Below the pieces are notes generated by a model, which had not been told where the DNA came from, did no database searches, and worked only from the letters and a program-made list of their open reading frames with translations. Shown piece after piece: positions 7,410-14,367 of a stretch of DNA of 36,621 bases (position 1 is the stretch's first letter; the number at the start of each line of letters is the position of its first letter). The position numbers were made by a program, and so were the translations under genes. The stretch is from UMGS973 sp045599945. Its GTDB lineage: Bacteria; Bacillota; Clostridia; Peptostreptococcales; Anaerovoracaceae. The stretch spans positions 1 through 36,621 of the forward strand of contig JAZRWY010000024.1 of the NCBI GenBank assembly GCA_045599945.1. Reading direction: 5' to 3'.

Positions 7410-7505
7410 ATGAAAAAAGAATCACTGTTCTGGTGCTGGTGCAGTCCAAAGTGGTCATACTCGCAGATGTCCATCGGTATACGGGAAAAATACAGAATCA
7501 GATAA
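7410..7505 (+). CDS. Possible small Trp/Cys-rich peptide (31 aa)
   Basis: An ATG at 7410, 10 nt after AAGGAG, opens 31 codons ending in TAA. The peptide contains LFWCWCSPKWSYSQ and a basic tail. An in-frame ATG at 7356 would make it 49 aa. No homologue is recognised and no clear promoter was found. The only support is the ribosome site and an otherwise empty 258-bp gap (7270-7527), so it may be chance. Confidence 0.2.
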   Translation: MKKESLFWCWCSPKWSYSQMSIGIREKYRIR

Positions 7506-7527
7506 GCATAGGAATGCAGGCAGCCTG

Positions 7528-7950
7528 TTATTTATTGATCAGATAAAGGCCAAGCAGGCAGACGGCCATGCCGCATACCTTTGTTGTAGTAATCTGCTCC
7601 CTATATATGAAATATCCGACCAGAATCAGGGCCAGAGATAAAATGATAGCCTTTACCATGAATCCGGTATTGATGTTCCAGCCCACCTTGTACATGTAGA
7701 TGGCGCCGACTTCAAGACCGACAATGGCAATGCCGAGGACAAAGGTTGTCCAGTTGATATGACTCCATGACTGGACAATGGATTCTCCTTTGTTCAATGC
7801 AAAAAACAGGACTGCAGATACTGCAGCGCCGACCATATAGGTGATGGTAAGCCCTGCAAGAGGATTTAAGGATTCCGGTGTGGATTTCGCACAGATCTGG
7901 TAGAAGATATCTGCGCATACAGCAAGTGCAATCGGCCAATAGATGCTCAT
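7528..7950 (-). CDS. Small DMT/SMR-superfamily membrane transporter
   Basis: A 140-residue protein with about 4-5 membrane segments (4-22, 30-55, 70-92, 98-118, 122-139). The layout is that of a half-size EamA or long SMR-type carrier; classical SMR proteins are near 105-110 aa. In SMR proteins the proton/substrate Glu lies at residue 14 after Ala; here the equivalent stretch LAVCADIFYQ has Asp14. Such proteins work as dimers exporting small cations or metabolites. The substrate is not predictable here. The start at 7950 is chosen because GGAGGG lies 6 nt upstream, whereas an upstream ATG at 7974 falls inside the leader hairpin. Confidence 0.75.
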   Translation of the reverse strand: MSIYWPIALAVCADIFYQICAKSTPESLNPLAGLTITYMVGAAVSAVLFFALNKGESIVQSWSHINWTTFVLGIAIVGLEVGAIYMYKVGWNINTGFMVKAIILSLALILVGYFIYREQITTTKVCGMAVCLLGLYLINK

Positions 7951-7956
7951 GTTTTT

Positions 7957-7991
7957 CCCTCCAAAAAAAGCCACCCGATAAAACGAGTGGC
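7957..7991 (-). promoter_or_regulatory. Leader terminator hairpin touching the ribosome site (candidate attenuator)
   Basis: On the minus strand GCCACTCG (7991-7984) pairs with CGGGTGGC (7977-7970) around TTTTAT. It is followed by seven T (7969-7963) and then immediately by GGAGGG (7962-7957) and the ATG. This is a complete intrinsic terminator placed in a leader of about 70 nt, before the gene it precedes. That position is typical of riboswitch or attenuator expression platforms. No known aptamer was recognised in the 30 nt upstream of it. Confidence 0.65.
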
Positions 7992-8027
7992 AATCTCAAA
8001 CATTCTGTTCTGACTTCTCACAATTAA

Positions 8028-8057
8028 TATATACCATAATCGACGGCAGATTGTAAA
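8028..8057 (-). promoter_or_regulatory. Promoter of the small transporter gene
   Basis: On the minus strand TTTACA (8057-8052), an 18-bp spacer ending in TATGG, and TATATA (8033-8028) make a -35 / extended -10 promoter. Transcription would begin near 8021. Confidence 0.6.
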
Positions 8058-8080
8058 CAGTGCAGCGGAGAAATATTGTC

Positions 8081-8177
8081 AAAAATATTGTGAAACAAAA
8101 AAAGTTGGGATATAATAAAGAGTAAAGTTTTTTGAGGAAACAGCACTCATGTGGGTGTAGAATCATACAATATTTTT
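8081..8177. repeat. 10-bp inverted repeat flanking the nagB promoter
   Basis: AAAAATATTG (8081-8090) overlaps the -35 region. Its exact inverse CAATATTTTT (8168-8177) lies in the 5' leader. A direct copy of AAATATTG also occurs at 8071-8078. The pair could be a two-site operator with looping, or chance in AT-rich DNA. Confidence 0.35.
8088..8116 (+). promoter_or_regulatory. Promoter of the nagB-glmM-acyltransferase operon
   Basis: TTGTGA (8088-8093), a 17-bp spacer and a perfect TATAAT (8111-8116). Transcription would start near 8123, leaving a leader of about 84 nt. Confidence 0.75.
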
Positions 8178-8206
8178 GAAGAGAGAACGGAAAGGAGATT
8201 GAAACA

Positions 8207-8995
8207 ATGAAAGTAATTATTCAAAGCGATTATGAGAAGATGAGTGAATGGGCTGCAGAGCACATCATAGAGGCAATCAATAACCATAAAGAGGACCGTC
8301 CGTTTGTATTGGGACTTCCTACCGGATCATCACCGCTTGGTGTATATCAGAACCTGATCAAGGCAAACAAAGAAGGAAGAGTTTCCTTTGAAAATGTTGT
8401 AACTTTTAACATGGATGAATATCTTGGCCTTCCAAAGGAACATGACCAGAGCTATTGGTACTTCATGCACGATAACTTCTTCGATCACATTGAAATTCCG
8501 GCAGAAAACATCAATATCTTAAACGGCATGACAGACGATCCGGAAGGCGAATGCAGAAGATATGAAGAAAAGATAGCATCATACGGCGGAATCGACCTGT
8601 TCATGGGAGGTGCCGGTGTGGATGGACATATCGCATTCAATGAACCATATACTTCACTGAATTCAAGAACCGGAATCAGAGATCTGACAGAAGATACAAG
8701 AATCGTGAATTCCAGATTCTTTGAAAACGATCCGGAAAAGGTACCGACACAGGCACTTTCTGTAGGTGTTGGAACGGTAACCGATTCCAGAGAAGTAATG
8801 ATTCTCATCAGCGGACACAATAAGGCAAGAGCACTGGCCCACTGTGTAGAGGGCGGCGTCAGCTCCAAATGGACGATTTCCGCACTTCAGCTTCATAACA
8901 ATGCAGTCATTGCATGCGATGAAGCAGCATGCGGGGAACTGAAGGTGGATACATATAAGTTCTTTAAGGATGTATATGCAAAGGAGATACTGTAA
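8207..8995 (+). CDS. nagB: Glucosamine-6-phosphate deaminase
   Basis: A 262-residue cytoplasmic enzyme that interconverts glucosamine-6-phosphate and fructose-6-phosphate plus ammonia. The key residues of the E. coli enzyme are present with an offset of two: Asp70 (E. coli Asp72) in NMDEYLG, and Asp139, His141 and Glu146 in GVDGHIAFNEP. The phosphate loop PTGSSP lies at 38-43 and the C-terminal ALQLHNNAVIACDE matches the family. Length is normal. AAAGGAG precedes the ATG. Its stop overlaps the next start by one base (TAATG), so translation is likely coupled to glmM. Given its downstream neighbours, it might run in the synthetic direction; that is inference, since NagB is usually catabolic. 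Confidence 0.95.
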   Translation: MKVIIQSDYEKMSEWAAEHIIEAINNHKEDRPFVLGLPTGSSPLGVYQNLIKANKEGRVSFENVVTFNMDEYLGLPKEHDQSYWYFMHDNFFDHIEIPAENINILNGMTDDPEGECRRYEEKIASYGGIDLFMGGAGVDGHIAFNEPYTSLNSRTGIRDLTEDTRIVNSRFFENDPEKVPTQALSVGVGTVTDSREVMILISGHNKARALAHCVEGGVSSKWTISALQLHNNAVIACDEAACGELKVDTYKFFKDVYAKEIL

Positions 8996-10350
8996 TGGGA
9001 AAATATTTTGGAACAGACGGATTCAGAGGTGAGGCAAACTGTAACCTTACGGTTGACCATGCATTTAAGATTGGACGCTTTCTTGGATATTACTTCAAGA
9101 AGGAAGACCATAGACCGCAGATTGTAATCGGCAAGGATACAAGAAGATCCAGCTACATGTTTGAATCTGCATTATGCGCAGGACTGACAGCAAGCGGGGC
9201 AGATGCATATCTTCTGCATGTGACGACCACACCAAGTGTATCATATATTACCAAATCAGATGATTTTGACTGCGGCATCATGATTACAGCAAGCCATAAT
9301 CCATTCCAGGACAATGGAATCAAACTGATCAATTCCAATGGAGACAAGATGGAGGAATCCTTCATTCTGGAGCTGGAAAATTATCTGGACAGCAGAGAAA
9401 GCCTTCCATATGCATACCAGGATGAAATCGGATGCGTAGTGGATTATTCAGCAGGCAGAAACAGATATGTCGGATATCTCATTTCTCTTGCCACACGTTC
9501 ATACAAGAAGTACAGAGTCGGCCTTGACTGCGCAAACGGAAGCTCATGGCAGATGGCAAAGAGCGTCTTTGATGCACTCGGAGCAGACACATATGTTGTC
9601 GGCAATACGCCGGACGGATGCAATGTAAATATCGGATGCGGCTCTACACACATCGAGAATCTGGTGAAACTGGTAAAGGAAAACCATCTGGATGTCGGCT
9701 TTGCATTTGATGGCGATGCTGACAGATGCATTGCAGTGGATGAAAAAGGAAATGTTGTCAATGGAGACCATATTCTCTATGTATGCGGCAGATACATGCA
9801 GGAGAAGGGAACGCTGGGAGACAGCCACGTGGTAACGACTGTCATGTCCAACATGGGTCTCTACAAGGCTCTGGATGAGCTAGGCATCGGATATGAACAG
9901 ACGCTGGTCGGTGACAAGTATGTTGCTGAAAACATGAGAGAAAACGATTACCTGATTGGAGGAGAGCAGTCCGGACATATTATCTTTGGCAGATATGCAA
10001 ATACGGGCGACGGAATACTGACAGCCATCAAAGTAATGGAAGTTATGACAGAAACAAAGCAGCCGCTTTCCATGCTGGCAGCCCCGATGGTCATGTATCC
10101 GCAGGTACTGAAGAATGTTGTTGTAACAGACAAGGATGAAACCCTTACGTGTGCAGAAGTTGTAGCAGCAGTAAAGAAGGCGGAAGAAGAACTTGGCGAT
10201 GAGGGAAGAGTACTTCTCAGAAAGAGCGGAACAGAACCGGTTCTCAGAGTCATGTCGGAAGCAACCAGCTTTGAACTCTGTGAATCCAAGGTGGACGATA
10301 TCATTGCAGCAATGGATCAGGCAGGAAGACTGGTTGAAATAAAGAAATAG
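8995..10350 (+). CDS. glmM: Phosphoglucosamine mutase
   Basis: A 451-residue alpha-D-phosphohexomutase that converts glucosamine-6-phosphate to glucosamine-1-phosphate on the way to UDP-GlcNAc. It has the N-terminal FGTDGFRG, phosphoserine loop TASHNP (Ser100), metal loop DGDADR (Asp239, Asp241, Asp243), sugar loop GGEQSGH and C-terminal phosphate loop RKSGTEPVLRV. Length agrees with GlmM. The GGEQSGH loop and the nagB neighbour favour GlmM over phosphomannomutase, though a second, distant glmM elsewhere cannot be excluded. The start overlaps the nagB stop by one base. Confidence 0.92.
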   Translation: MGKYFGTDGFRGEANCNLTVDHAFKIGRFLGYYFKKEDHRPQIVIGKDTRRSSYMFESALCAGLTASGADAYLLHVTTTPSVSYITKSDDFDCGIMITASHNPFQDNGIKLINSNGDKMEESFILELENYLDSRESLPYAYQDEIGCVVDYSAGRNRYVGYLISLATRSYKKYRVGLDCANGSSWQMAKSVFDALGADTYVVGNTPDGCNVNIGCGSTHIENLVKLVKENHLDVGFAFDGDADRCIAVDEKGNVVNGDHILYVCGRYMQEKGTLGDSHVVTTVMSNMGLYKALDELGIGYEQTLVGDKYVAENMRENDYLIGGEQSGHIIFGRYANTGDGILTAIKVMEVMTETKQPLSMLAAPMVMYPQVLKNVVVTDKDETLTCAEVVAAVKKAEEELGDEGRVLLRKSGTEPVLRVMSEATSFELCESKVDDIIAAMDQAGRLVEIKK

Positions 10351-10362
10351 GGAAAAGGTAAA

Positions 10363-11034
10363 ATGGGAATTTGCAATATTACAAGCCTCTATGACTTAGA
10401 GCATACACAGGCAAAAGAGTATCTGGAACAGTTTGAATATCCATGGGAAGCATTGAAGGGCATCAAGCAGATGATCATTGACCTTGGAAATACTCTCGGA
10501 GAAGAATATATCCAGGTCAAGGAAAATGTATGGATTCATGAAAGCGCAAAGGTTTTTGAATCGGCTTATCTGGGAGCACCATGCATTATCGGGCCGGAAA
10601 CGGAAGTCAGACATTGTGCTTTTGTACGCGGCTCTGCACTGGTGGGTGCAAACTGCGTAGTTGGAAATTCGGTGGAACTGAAGAATGTCATTCTCTTCGA
10701 TAACGTTCAGGTTCCCCACTATAACTATGTGGGAGACAGCATTCTGGGATTCCATGCACATATGGGAGCCGGAAGCATCACCTCCAATGTCAAGGCAGAC
10801 AACAGAAATGTTGTCATCAAAGGAGAAGAAGGTCCATATGAGACCGGGGTGCGGAAAGCAGGCGCATTTCTAGGCGATTATGTGGATATCGGCTGTAATG
10901 CAGTATGTAATCCAGGGACGGTAATCGGACCAAATACTAATGTATATCCTACCACAGCACTTCGGGGAATCGTTCCCGGAAACTGTGTGGTAAAGAGCAG
11001 CACCGAATATGTTCCAAAAGTAGAAATTGAATAA
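10363..11034 (+). CDS. Free-standing hexapeptide acyltransferase, GlmU C-domain-like
   Basis: A 223-residue left-handed beta-helix protein. An N-terminal stretch of about 55 residues is helical; then come hexapeptide repeats such as IHESAKVFESAYLGAPCIIG and VRGSALVGANCVVG. It lacks the uridylyltransferase domain of bifunctional GlmU. Aligned by eye to E. coli GlmU, Arg89, Lys107, His119 (catalytic His363), Tyr122 and Asn142 are kept, while the Asn377 position is His133. It probably acetylates glucosamine-1-phosphate or a close relative using acetyl-CoA. It lies 12 bp after glmM in the same operon and ends at a strong terminator. A different acceptor sugar cannot be excluded. Confidence 0.85.
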   Translation: MGICNITSLYDLEHTQAKEYLEQFEYPWEALKGIKQMIIDLGNTLGEEYIQVKENVWIHESAKVFESAYLGAPCIIGPETEVRHCAFVRGSALVGANCVVGNSVELKNVILFDNVQVPHYNYVGDSILGFHAHMGAGSITSNVKADNRNVVIKGEEGPYETGVRKAGAFLGDYVDIGCNAVCNPGTVIGPNTNVYPTTALRGIVPGNCVVKSSTEYVPKVEIE

Positions 11035-11040
11035 AAACAT

Positions 11041-11070
11041 GAGGGCTTTCCCCTGCGGGAAGCCCTCGTT
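11041..11070 (+). terminator. Terminator of the amino-sugar operon
   Basis: GAGGGCTTTCCC (11041-11052) pairs with GGGAAGCCCTC (11057-11067) around CTGC, with one bulged T. It begins 6 bp after the stop codon. The T-tract after it is short. Confidence 0.8.
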
Positions 11071-11115
11071 TACTGAATACAGCAACATTGTATATGGAAT
11101 AGAACAAGGTTTTAA

Positions 11116-11145
11116 TTGACTTTTTTTATTTCAAACGGGTATACT
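11116..11145 (+). promoter_or_regulatory. Promoter upstream of the glycine riboswitch
   Basis: TTGACT (11116-11121), an 18-bp spacer and TATACT (11140-11145). The transcript would begin near 11152, just before the first aptamer. Confidence 0.75.
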
Positions 11146-11178
11146 TAATTGAGAAATGAATATGGCTGGATGATTGTA

Positions 11179-11374
11179 GTCCGAGACATTCTGAAAACAG
11201 AAGGCCGAAGCGGAAAGTCTGCCGATTGGCAAATTGGCAGATGCAACTGACAGGCAAAGGGGAAGGCTGCAGGACAGAACTTTGGAAAGACCGCATAAAG
11301 CGGAGCCAACGAGGCGATAACCAACAGGCAAAGAGACAGAGGAGTCATGCATATGATTTACTCTGTATTTTTAT
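11179..11374 (+). promoter_or_regulatory. Tandem glycine riboswitch with terminator expression platform
   Basis: Aptamer I (11179-11275) is closed by GTCC/GGAC and contains GGCCGAAGCGGAAAG, a GTCTGCC/GGCAGAT stem and ACTGACAGGCAAAGG. Aptamer II (11280-11341) is closed by CTTTG/CAGAG and contains GGAAAGACCGC, GGAGCCAACGAGG and CAACAGGCAAAGAGACAG. These match the conserved GCCGAAG and CAGGCAAAAGGAC blocks of the glycine class and the tandem layout of Bacillus gcvT. The 3' strand of the second P1 (ACAGAG, 11336-11341) can instead pair with CTCTGT (11361-11366) followed by ATTTTTAT, a terminator. Ligand binding would free the transcript, so it reads as an ON switch. Together with the promoter this accounts for the 345-bp gap before the next gene. 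Confidence 0.88.
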
Positions 11375-11414
11375 AGGACATATTTCAAATGAACATATAC
11401 AAGGAGGGAAAATA

Positions 11415-12716
11415 ATGAAAAAAGTAATGGTATGCGGTTGTGGCGCACAGGGATCAACCATCTGTAGAAAACTTGATCAGGAGCCGAACATTGAAGAAGT
11501 AGTATGCGCAGATTTCAATCTGGCATCTGCAGAGGCTGTATGCAAACTGATGACAAAAGGAACACCGAAGCAGGTAGATGCAAGAAGCATTGAAGCAATA
11601 AAGGAAGCTGCAGAAGGCTGTGAGATGGTAATCGGCGTTATGCCGCTGGAACTGTTAACAAATGTTTTAAAGGCAGCAATGGAAATGGGCATTTGCTATC
11701 AGGATCTGTCTGCATGTGAAGACCTGGTGGAGGATGTAGAAGATTACCATAGCTGGATTGCAGGCATCAACTACATGTATAAAGTGATGGGCAAGGAATT
11801 TGCGGCAAAGGGCGCAACAGCACTGATTGGTACAGGTTCTGCACCAGGAGTCATGTGCGTCATGGCGCGTAGAGCCGTTCAGGAACTGGACGAATGCGAT
11901 ACCATCAACATGATGGTATATGAAGGCGTAGAAGCAAAGAGATTCATTCCATTCTGGTGGTCACCGGATGTTGCACTTGCAGACATGTCAGAAGATGCAT
12001 ATGCATTTGAAGATGGCAAGCATTTAAGAACACCGGCATTCAGTAATGAAATCTGGAGAGCATGGCCGGAAACAGATGGAAAACCTGTAAGAATGGTTGA
12101 ACATTCCCATGACGAACCGGTTTATGTTGGATATCATGCAGATAAGTATTTCAAGGGATGCAAGAATTCATACTTCAAATATGGCGGAGTAGGCATTGAA
12201 TTTGCAGAACCGCTTTCAAGAGCAGGACTTCTTTCCTATGAAGAAGAGGAAATCAACGGACGCAAGGTGATTCCTCATGAAGTAATCAGAGCGCATACCC
12301 CTGCAGCTCCAAAAGACCCGGATGAAATCAAGGCAATCATTGAAGAAGGTCTTGTATCCGATGGTGGTGCATTTGTAGTTGAAGCATATGGTAAAAAAGA
12401 TGGAAAGGATGTCATGGTAGACCTTCATGTAACAGCACCTGGTCTTGTGGAATCCTATGAGCTTGCAAAGATGACAGGAGAAATGTACCTGACCGGTCAG
12501 GGCGCATTCCTGTTTACGAAGCTGTTCGTCAATGACCTGATTACACAGAAGGGCCTGATTTCATCGGATGAGATGAACGATGCACAGGTAGAGCAGTATC
12601 TGAAGTATGCAGAAGAGCTGGGTATCACCTATGACATTGAAATCAAGGAAGGCGTTGTTTGGGAAGAAAAACTGACGGAGATTTCAGGCGAATCATATAT
12701 TCCGGATTATGAATAA
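11415..12716 (+). CDS. Saccharopine dehydrogenase-family oxidoreductase
   Basis: A 433-residue protein beginning with a Rossmann motif, VMVCGCGAQGSTICRKL (GxGxxG, residues 4-20), followed by VCADFN for the nucleotide ribose and the family segment LIGTGSAPGVMCVMARRAV (about 138-156). The C-terminal part resembles the catalytic domain of saccharopine dehydrogenase and carboxynorspermidine dehydrogenase relatives, which use NAD(P)H to reduce imines or oxidise secondary amines of amino acids. The exact substrate is not apparent. The start at 11415 is fixed by AAGGAGG 8 nt upstream; an open frame reaches back through the riboswitch to 11226 but is RNA structure there. The glycine riboswitch implies that its expression rises with glycine. 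It is monocistronic, with a terminator just downstream. Confidence 0.87.
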   Translation: MKKVMVCGCGAQGSTICRKLDQEPNIEEVVCADFNLASAEAVCKLMTKGTPKQVDARSIEAIKEAAEGCEMVIGVMPLELLTNVLKAAMEMGICYQDLSACEDLVEDVEDYHSWIAGINYMYKVMGKEFAAKGATALIGTGSAPGVMCVMARRAVQELDECDTINMMVYEGVEAKRFIPFWWSPDVALADMSEDAYAFEDGKHLRTPAFSNEIWRAWPETDGKPVRMVEHSHDEPVYVGYHADKYFKGCKNSYFKYGGVGIEFAEPLSRAGLLSYEEEEINGRKVIPHEVIRAHTPAAPKDPDEIKAIIEEGLVSDGGAFVVEAYGKKDGKDVMVDLHVTAPGLVESYELAKMTGEMYLTGQGAFLFTKLFVNDLITQKGLISSDEMNDAQVEQYLKYAEELGITYDIEIKEGVVWEEKLTEISGESYIPDYE

Positions 12717-12745
12717 AGAGAAAATATGCATACATCTGTAGGCAG

Positions 12746-12775
12746 AAAGGAGAGCAAAGCGCTCTCTTTTCTTTT
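12746..12775 (+). terminator. Terminator of the oxidoreductase gene
   Basis: AAAGGAGAGC (12746-12755) pairs with GCTCTCTTTT (12761-12770) around AAAGC, one G-U pair, followed by CTTTTT. Confidence 0.8.
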
Positions 12776-12804
12776 TGGACAAGAAACAAAAAGAGGAATA
12801 TAAT
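12775..12804 (+). promoter_or_regulatory. Promoter of the immunity-like gene pair
   Basis: TTGGAC (12775-12780), an 18-bp spacer and a perfect TATAAT (12799-12804), starting within the T-tract of the preceding terminator. Confidence 0.6.
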
Positions 12805-12826
12805 GGGGATGAAGAGGTGAATGAAA

Positions 12827-13561
12827 ATGGAAAAGATCAAAGAGATATATCAGTGCCATCCGCTGGAGGAAACAGATGCCCTGTCCAGATGGCACAATGA
12901 AGTGCTGGAGAAGACCGCAGGAGAACTGACGGAGCTTGATGTGGCAAGATGCCTGAGACAGGAACTGTTTGTGGAATCGGCGGCAGAAGCAATGATGAGC
13001 CATCTCCTTCAAAATCCTCTGGCCGGGGGGCAGTATGAAGGAGAACTCATGGAACTGGCAGGAGACGTGGATGAGCATGTCATGGCAAGATTTGCGAATG
13101 AAATCCGAGGAATCATTATTGCAGCAGAAAACCTTTTGTATGTAAAAGAGTGGGATTCTCCTGAGGACCGGGATGCTTTCTTCAGGTCCGGCGTAAACAT
13201 GAGGAGATTCATAGATGCGGATCATCTTCTTGATCTTCTGGAGCAGACAGAAGACCAGAAGGCAAGAAATCAGATTGCAAGATGTCTGGGAAGCATGCAT
13301 TGCGATGATGCAGTAGAGCCGTTGATGAATCTCATTACCGATCCGGAACTGGGCTGCAGCAAGGGGCCGATGCTCTATGCCCTGCAGAATCTGAACATTA
13401 CTTTCCGGCAGCTGGTGGAACTGCTGCCGTTCATTTCAAAGGGCAATCTGGAGGAAAGAGTATCGGCTTCCGAACTTTTGAAACTGAATCTCTGCCGGCT
13501 GGATGAAGAAGAGATGAGCAAGGTGAGCAGCCTGCTCCAGGAAATGATCGATGAAGCATAG
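12827..13561 (+). CDS. CdiI-like immunity protein family member with HEAT-like C-terminus
   Basis: A 244-residue acidic, all-helical protein. Residues 1-95 fit the pattern of proteins annotated as contact-dependent growth inhibition immunity proteins in Bacillota: HPLEETDALSRWHNEVLEK, ELTELDVARCLRQELF and LQNPLAGGQYEGELMELAG. The second half (about 125-244) has HEAT-like helices (ARCLGSMHCDDAVEPLMNLI). In the family, members neutralise a toxin domain, but many are orphans. No CdiA, WXG or toxin gene is visible nearby. The start at 12827 has GAGGTG about 8 nt upstream; an in-frame ATG at 12821 is too close to it. It is followed by an unknown gene after 10 bp. The family call rests on remembered sequence patterns. 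Confidence 0.65.
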   Translation: MEKIKEIYQCHPLEETDALSRWHNEVLEKTAGELTELDVARCLRQELFVESAAEAMMSHLLQNPLAGGQYEGELMELAGDVDEHVMARFANEIRGIIIAAENLLYVKEWDSPEDRDAFFRSGVNMRRFIDADHLLDLLEQTEDQKARNQIARCLGSMHCDDAVEPLMNLITDPELGCSKGPMLYALQNLNITFRQLVELLPFISKGNLEERVSASELLKLNLCRLDEEEMSKVSSLLQEMIDEA

Positions 13562-13571
13562 GAGAGAAATC

Positions 13572-14327
13572 ATGATAAAAAGCATCAGACTAGGAGGCAA
13601 TCTTCCTGAGTGGAGATTGAAAGATCCAATGGAGAAAAAACCTTTGGCAAAAGAACAGGAGAGCAGAGGAATGCTGGCTCTTTATGATGATGAGAATGCC
13701 AGAGAGTCGGTGGAAATCTATGGCTATGAAAAAAGTGAAGATACGCTGGATAGTTTCGGGCAGAAACGGGCAGCAGAGCACCGCGTCATGTGCATCACCA
13801 CATCTGTAGACGGATATGCGTCGGCAGTATATAACTTCTACCGCGGGGAAGACCAGAGCTATGTACAGGAATATATTTTTGAAGAGGACGACAGATTCCT
13901 TGCAGTATGTGCAGTATACAAAACGAAAGAGATTGATCTTGCACCATCCGGTTACAGAATGCGCATTTCAAGAGAATATGCATTAAAGGATGTGATGGAA
14001 GAAGAAGAAAAGAAAGTCATGGAATTCATCGAGTTTCTGAAGTCGCTTCCGACCATTACCATTTCCATTCTGGATAAGCAGGGAGAGAAAAGAACACTGG
14101 CGCAGATTCTGGGCGATGAACTGAAACGGCATGATTTCATCAAGGCAGAACTCATATGCAGAAACAGTCTTGATGCAGCATTCATGGGATGGCTTCATGG
14201 CGGAGAACTTCATGCCAAGGCGCTGGTCGATCTCGGAGACTATTATCTGAAAATCAAGGCGGATGATCCGGTCAGCATATTTCAGCATATGGTAAATGCC
14301 ATGATTGATTCGGTGGAAAAGAAATAA
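13572..14327 (+). CDS. Hypothetical protein, partner of the immunity-like gene
   Basis: A 251-residue soluble protein, acidic and mixed alpha/beta, with no signal peptide or membrane segment and no motif I recognise. The N-terminal 120 residues are strand-rich (VMCITTSVDGYASAVYNFY, YIFEEDDRFLAVCAVYKT); the middle is a charged helix (DVMEEEEKKVMEFIEFLKSL); the C-terminal part includes CRNSLDAAFMGWLHGGELHAK. The start at 13572 is chosen because AGGAGAG lies 5-6 nt upstream; an in-frame ATG at 13551 would overlap the preceding gene and lacks a site. It is probably translated from the same mRNA as the immunity-like gene. Function unknown. Confidence 0.75.
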   Translation: MIKSIRLGGNLPEWRLKDPMEKKPLAKEQESRGMLALYDDENARESVEIYGYEKSEDTLDSFGQKRAAEHRVMCITTSVDGYASAVYNFYRGEDQSYVQEYIFEEDDRFLAVCAVYKTKEIDLAPSGYRMRISREYALKDVMEEEEKKVMEFIEFLKSLPTITISILDKQGEKRTLAQILGDELKRHDFIKAELICRNSLDAAFMGWLHGGELHAKALVDLGDYYLKIKADDPVSIFQHMVNAMIDSVEKK

Positions 14328-14330
14328 AAG

Positions 14331-14363
14331 AAATCTCTGGAAGAGAAAATCCTCCAGAGATTT
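14331..14363. terminator. Bidirectional terminator
   Basis: AAATCTCTGG (14331-14340) pairs with CCAGAGATTT (14354-14363) over 10 bp, followed by TATTTTA. It lies between convergent genes and has A/T runs on both sides. Confidence 0.75.
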
Positions 14364-14367
14364 TATT

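Noticed and set aside
7950..8021. Guanidine (ykkC, mini-ykkC) or preQ1 riboswitch before the small transporter
   Set aside because: No ACGR hairpin loops of the mini-ykkC type, and the leader is too short for ykkC; no preQ1 C-rich loop and A-tail pattern.
11226..11414. N-terminal extension of the saccharopine dehydrogenase-family protein
   Set aside because: The extra 63 codons are the riboswitch and its terminator; a strong Shine-Dalgarno sits just before the ATG at 11415.
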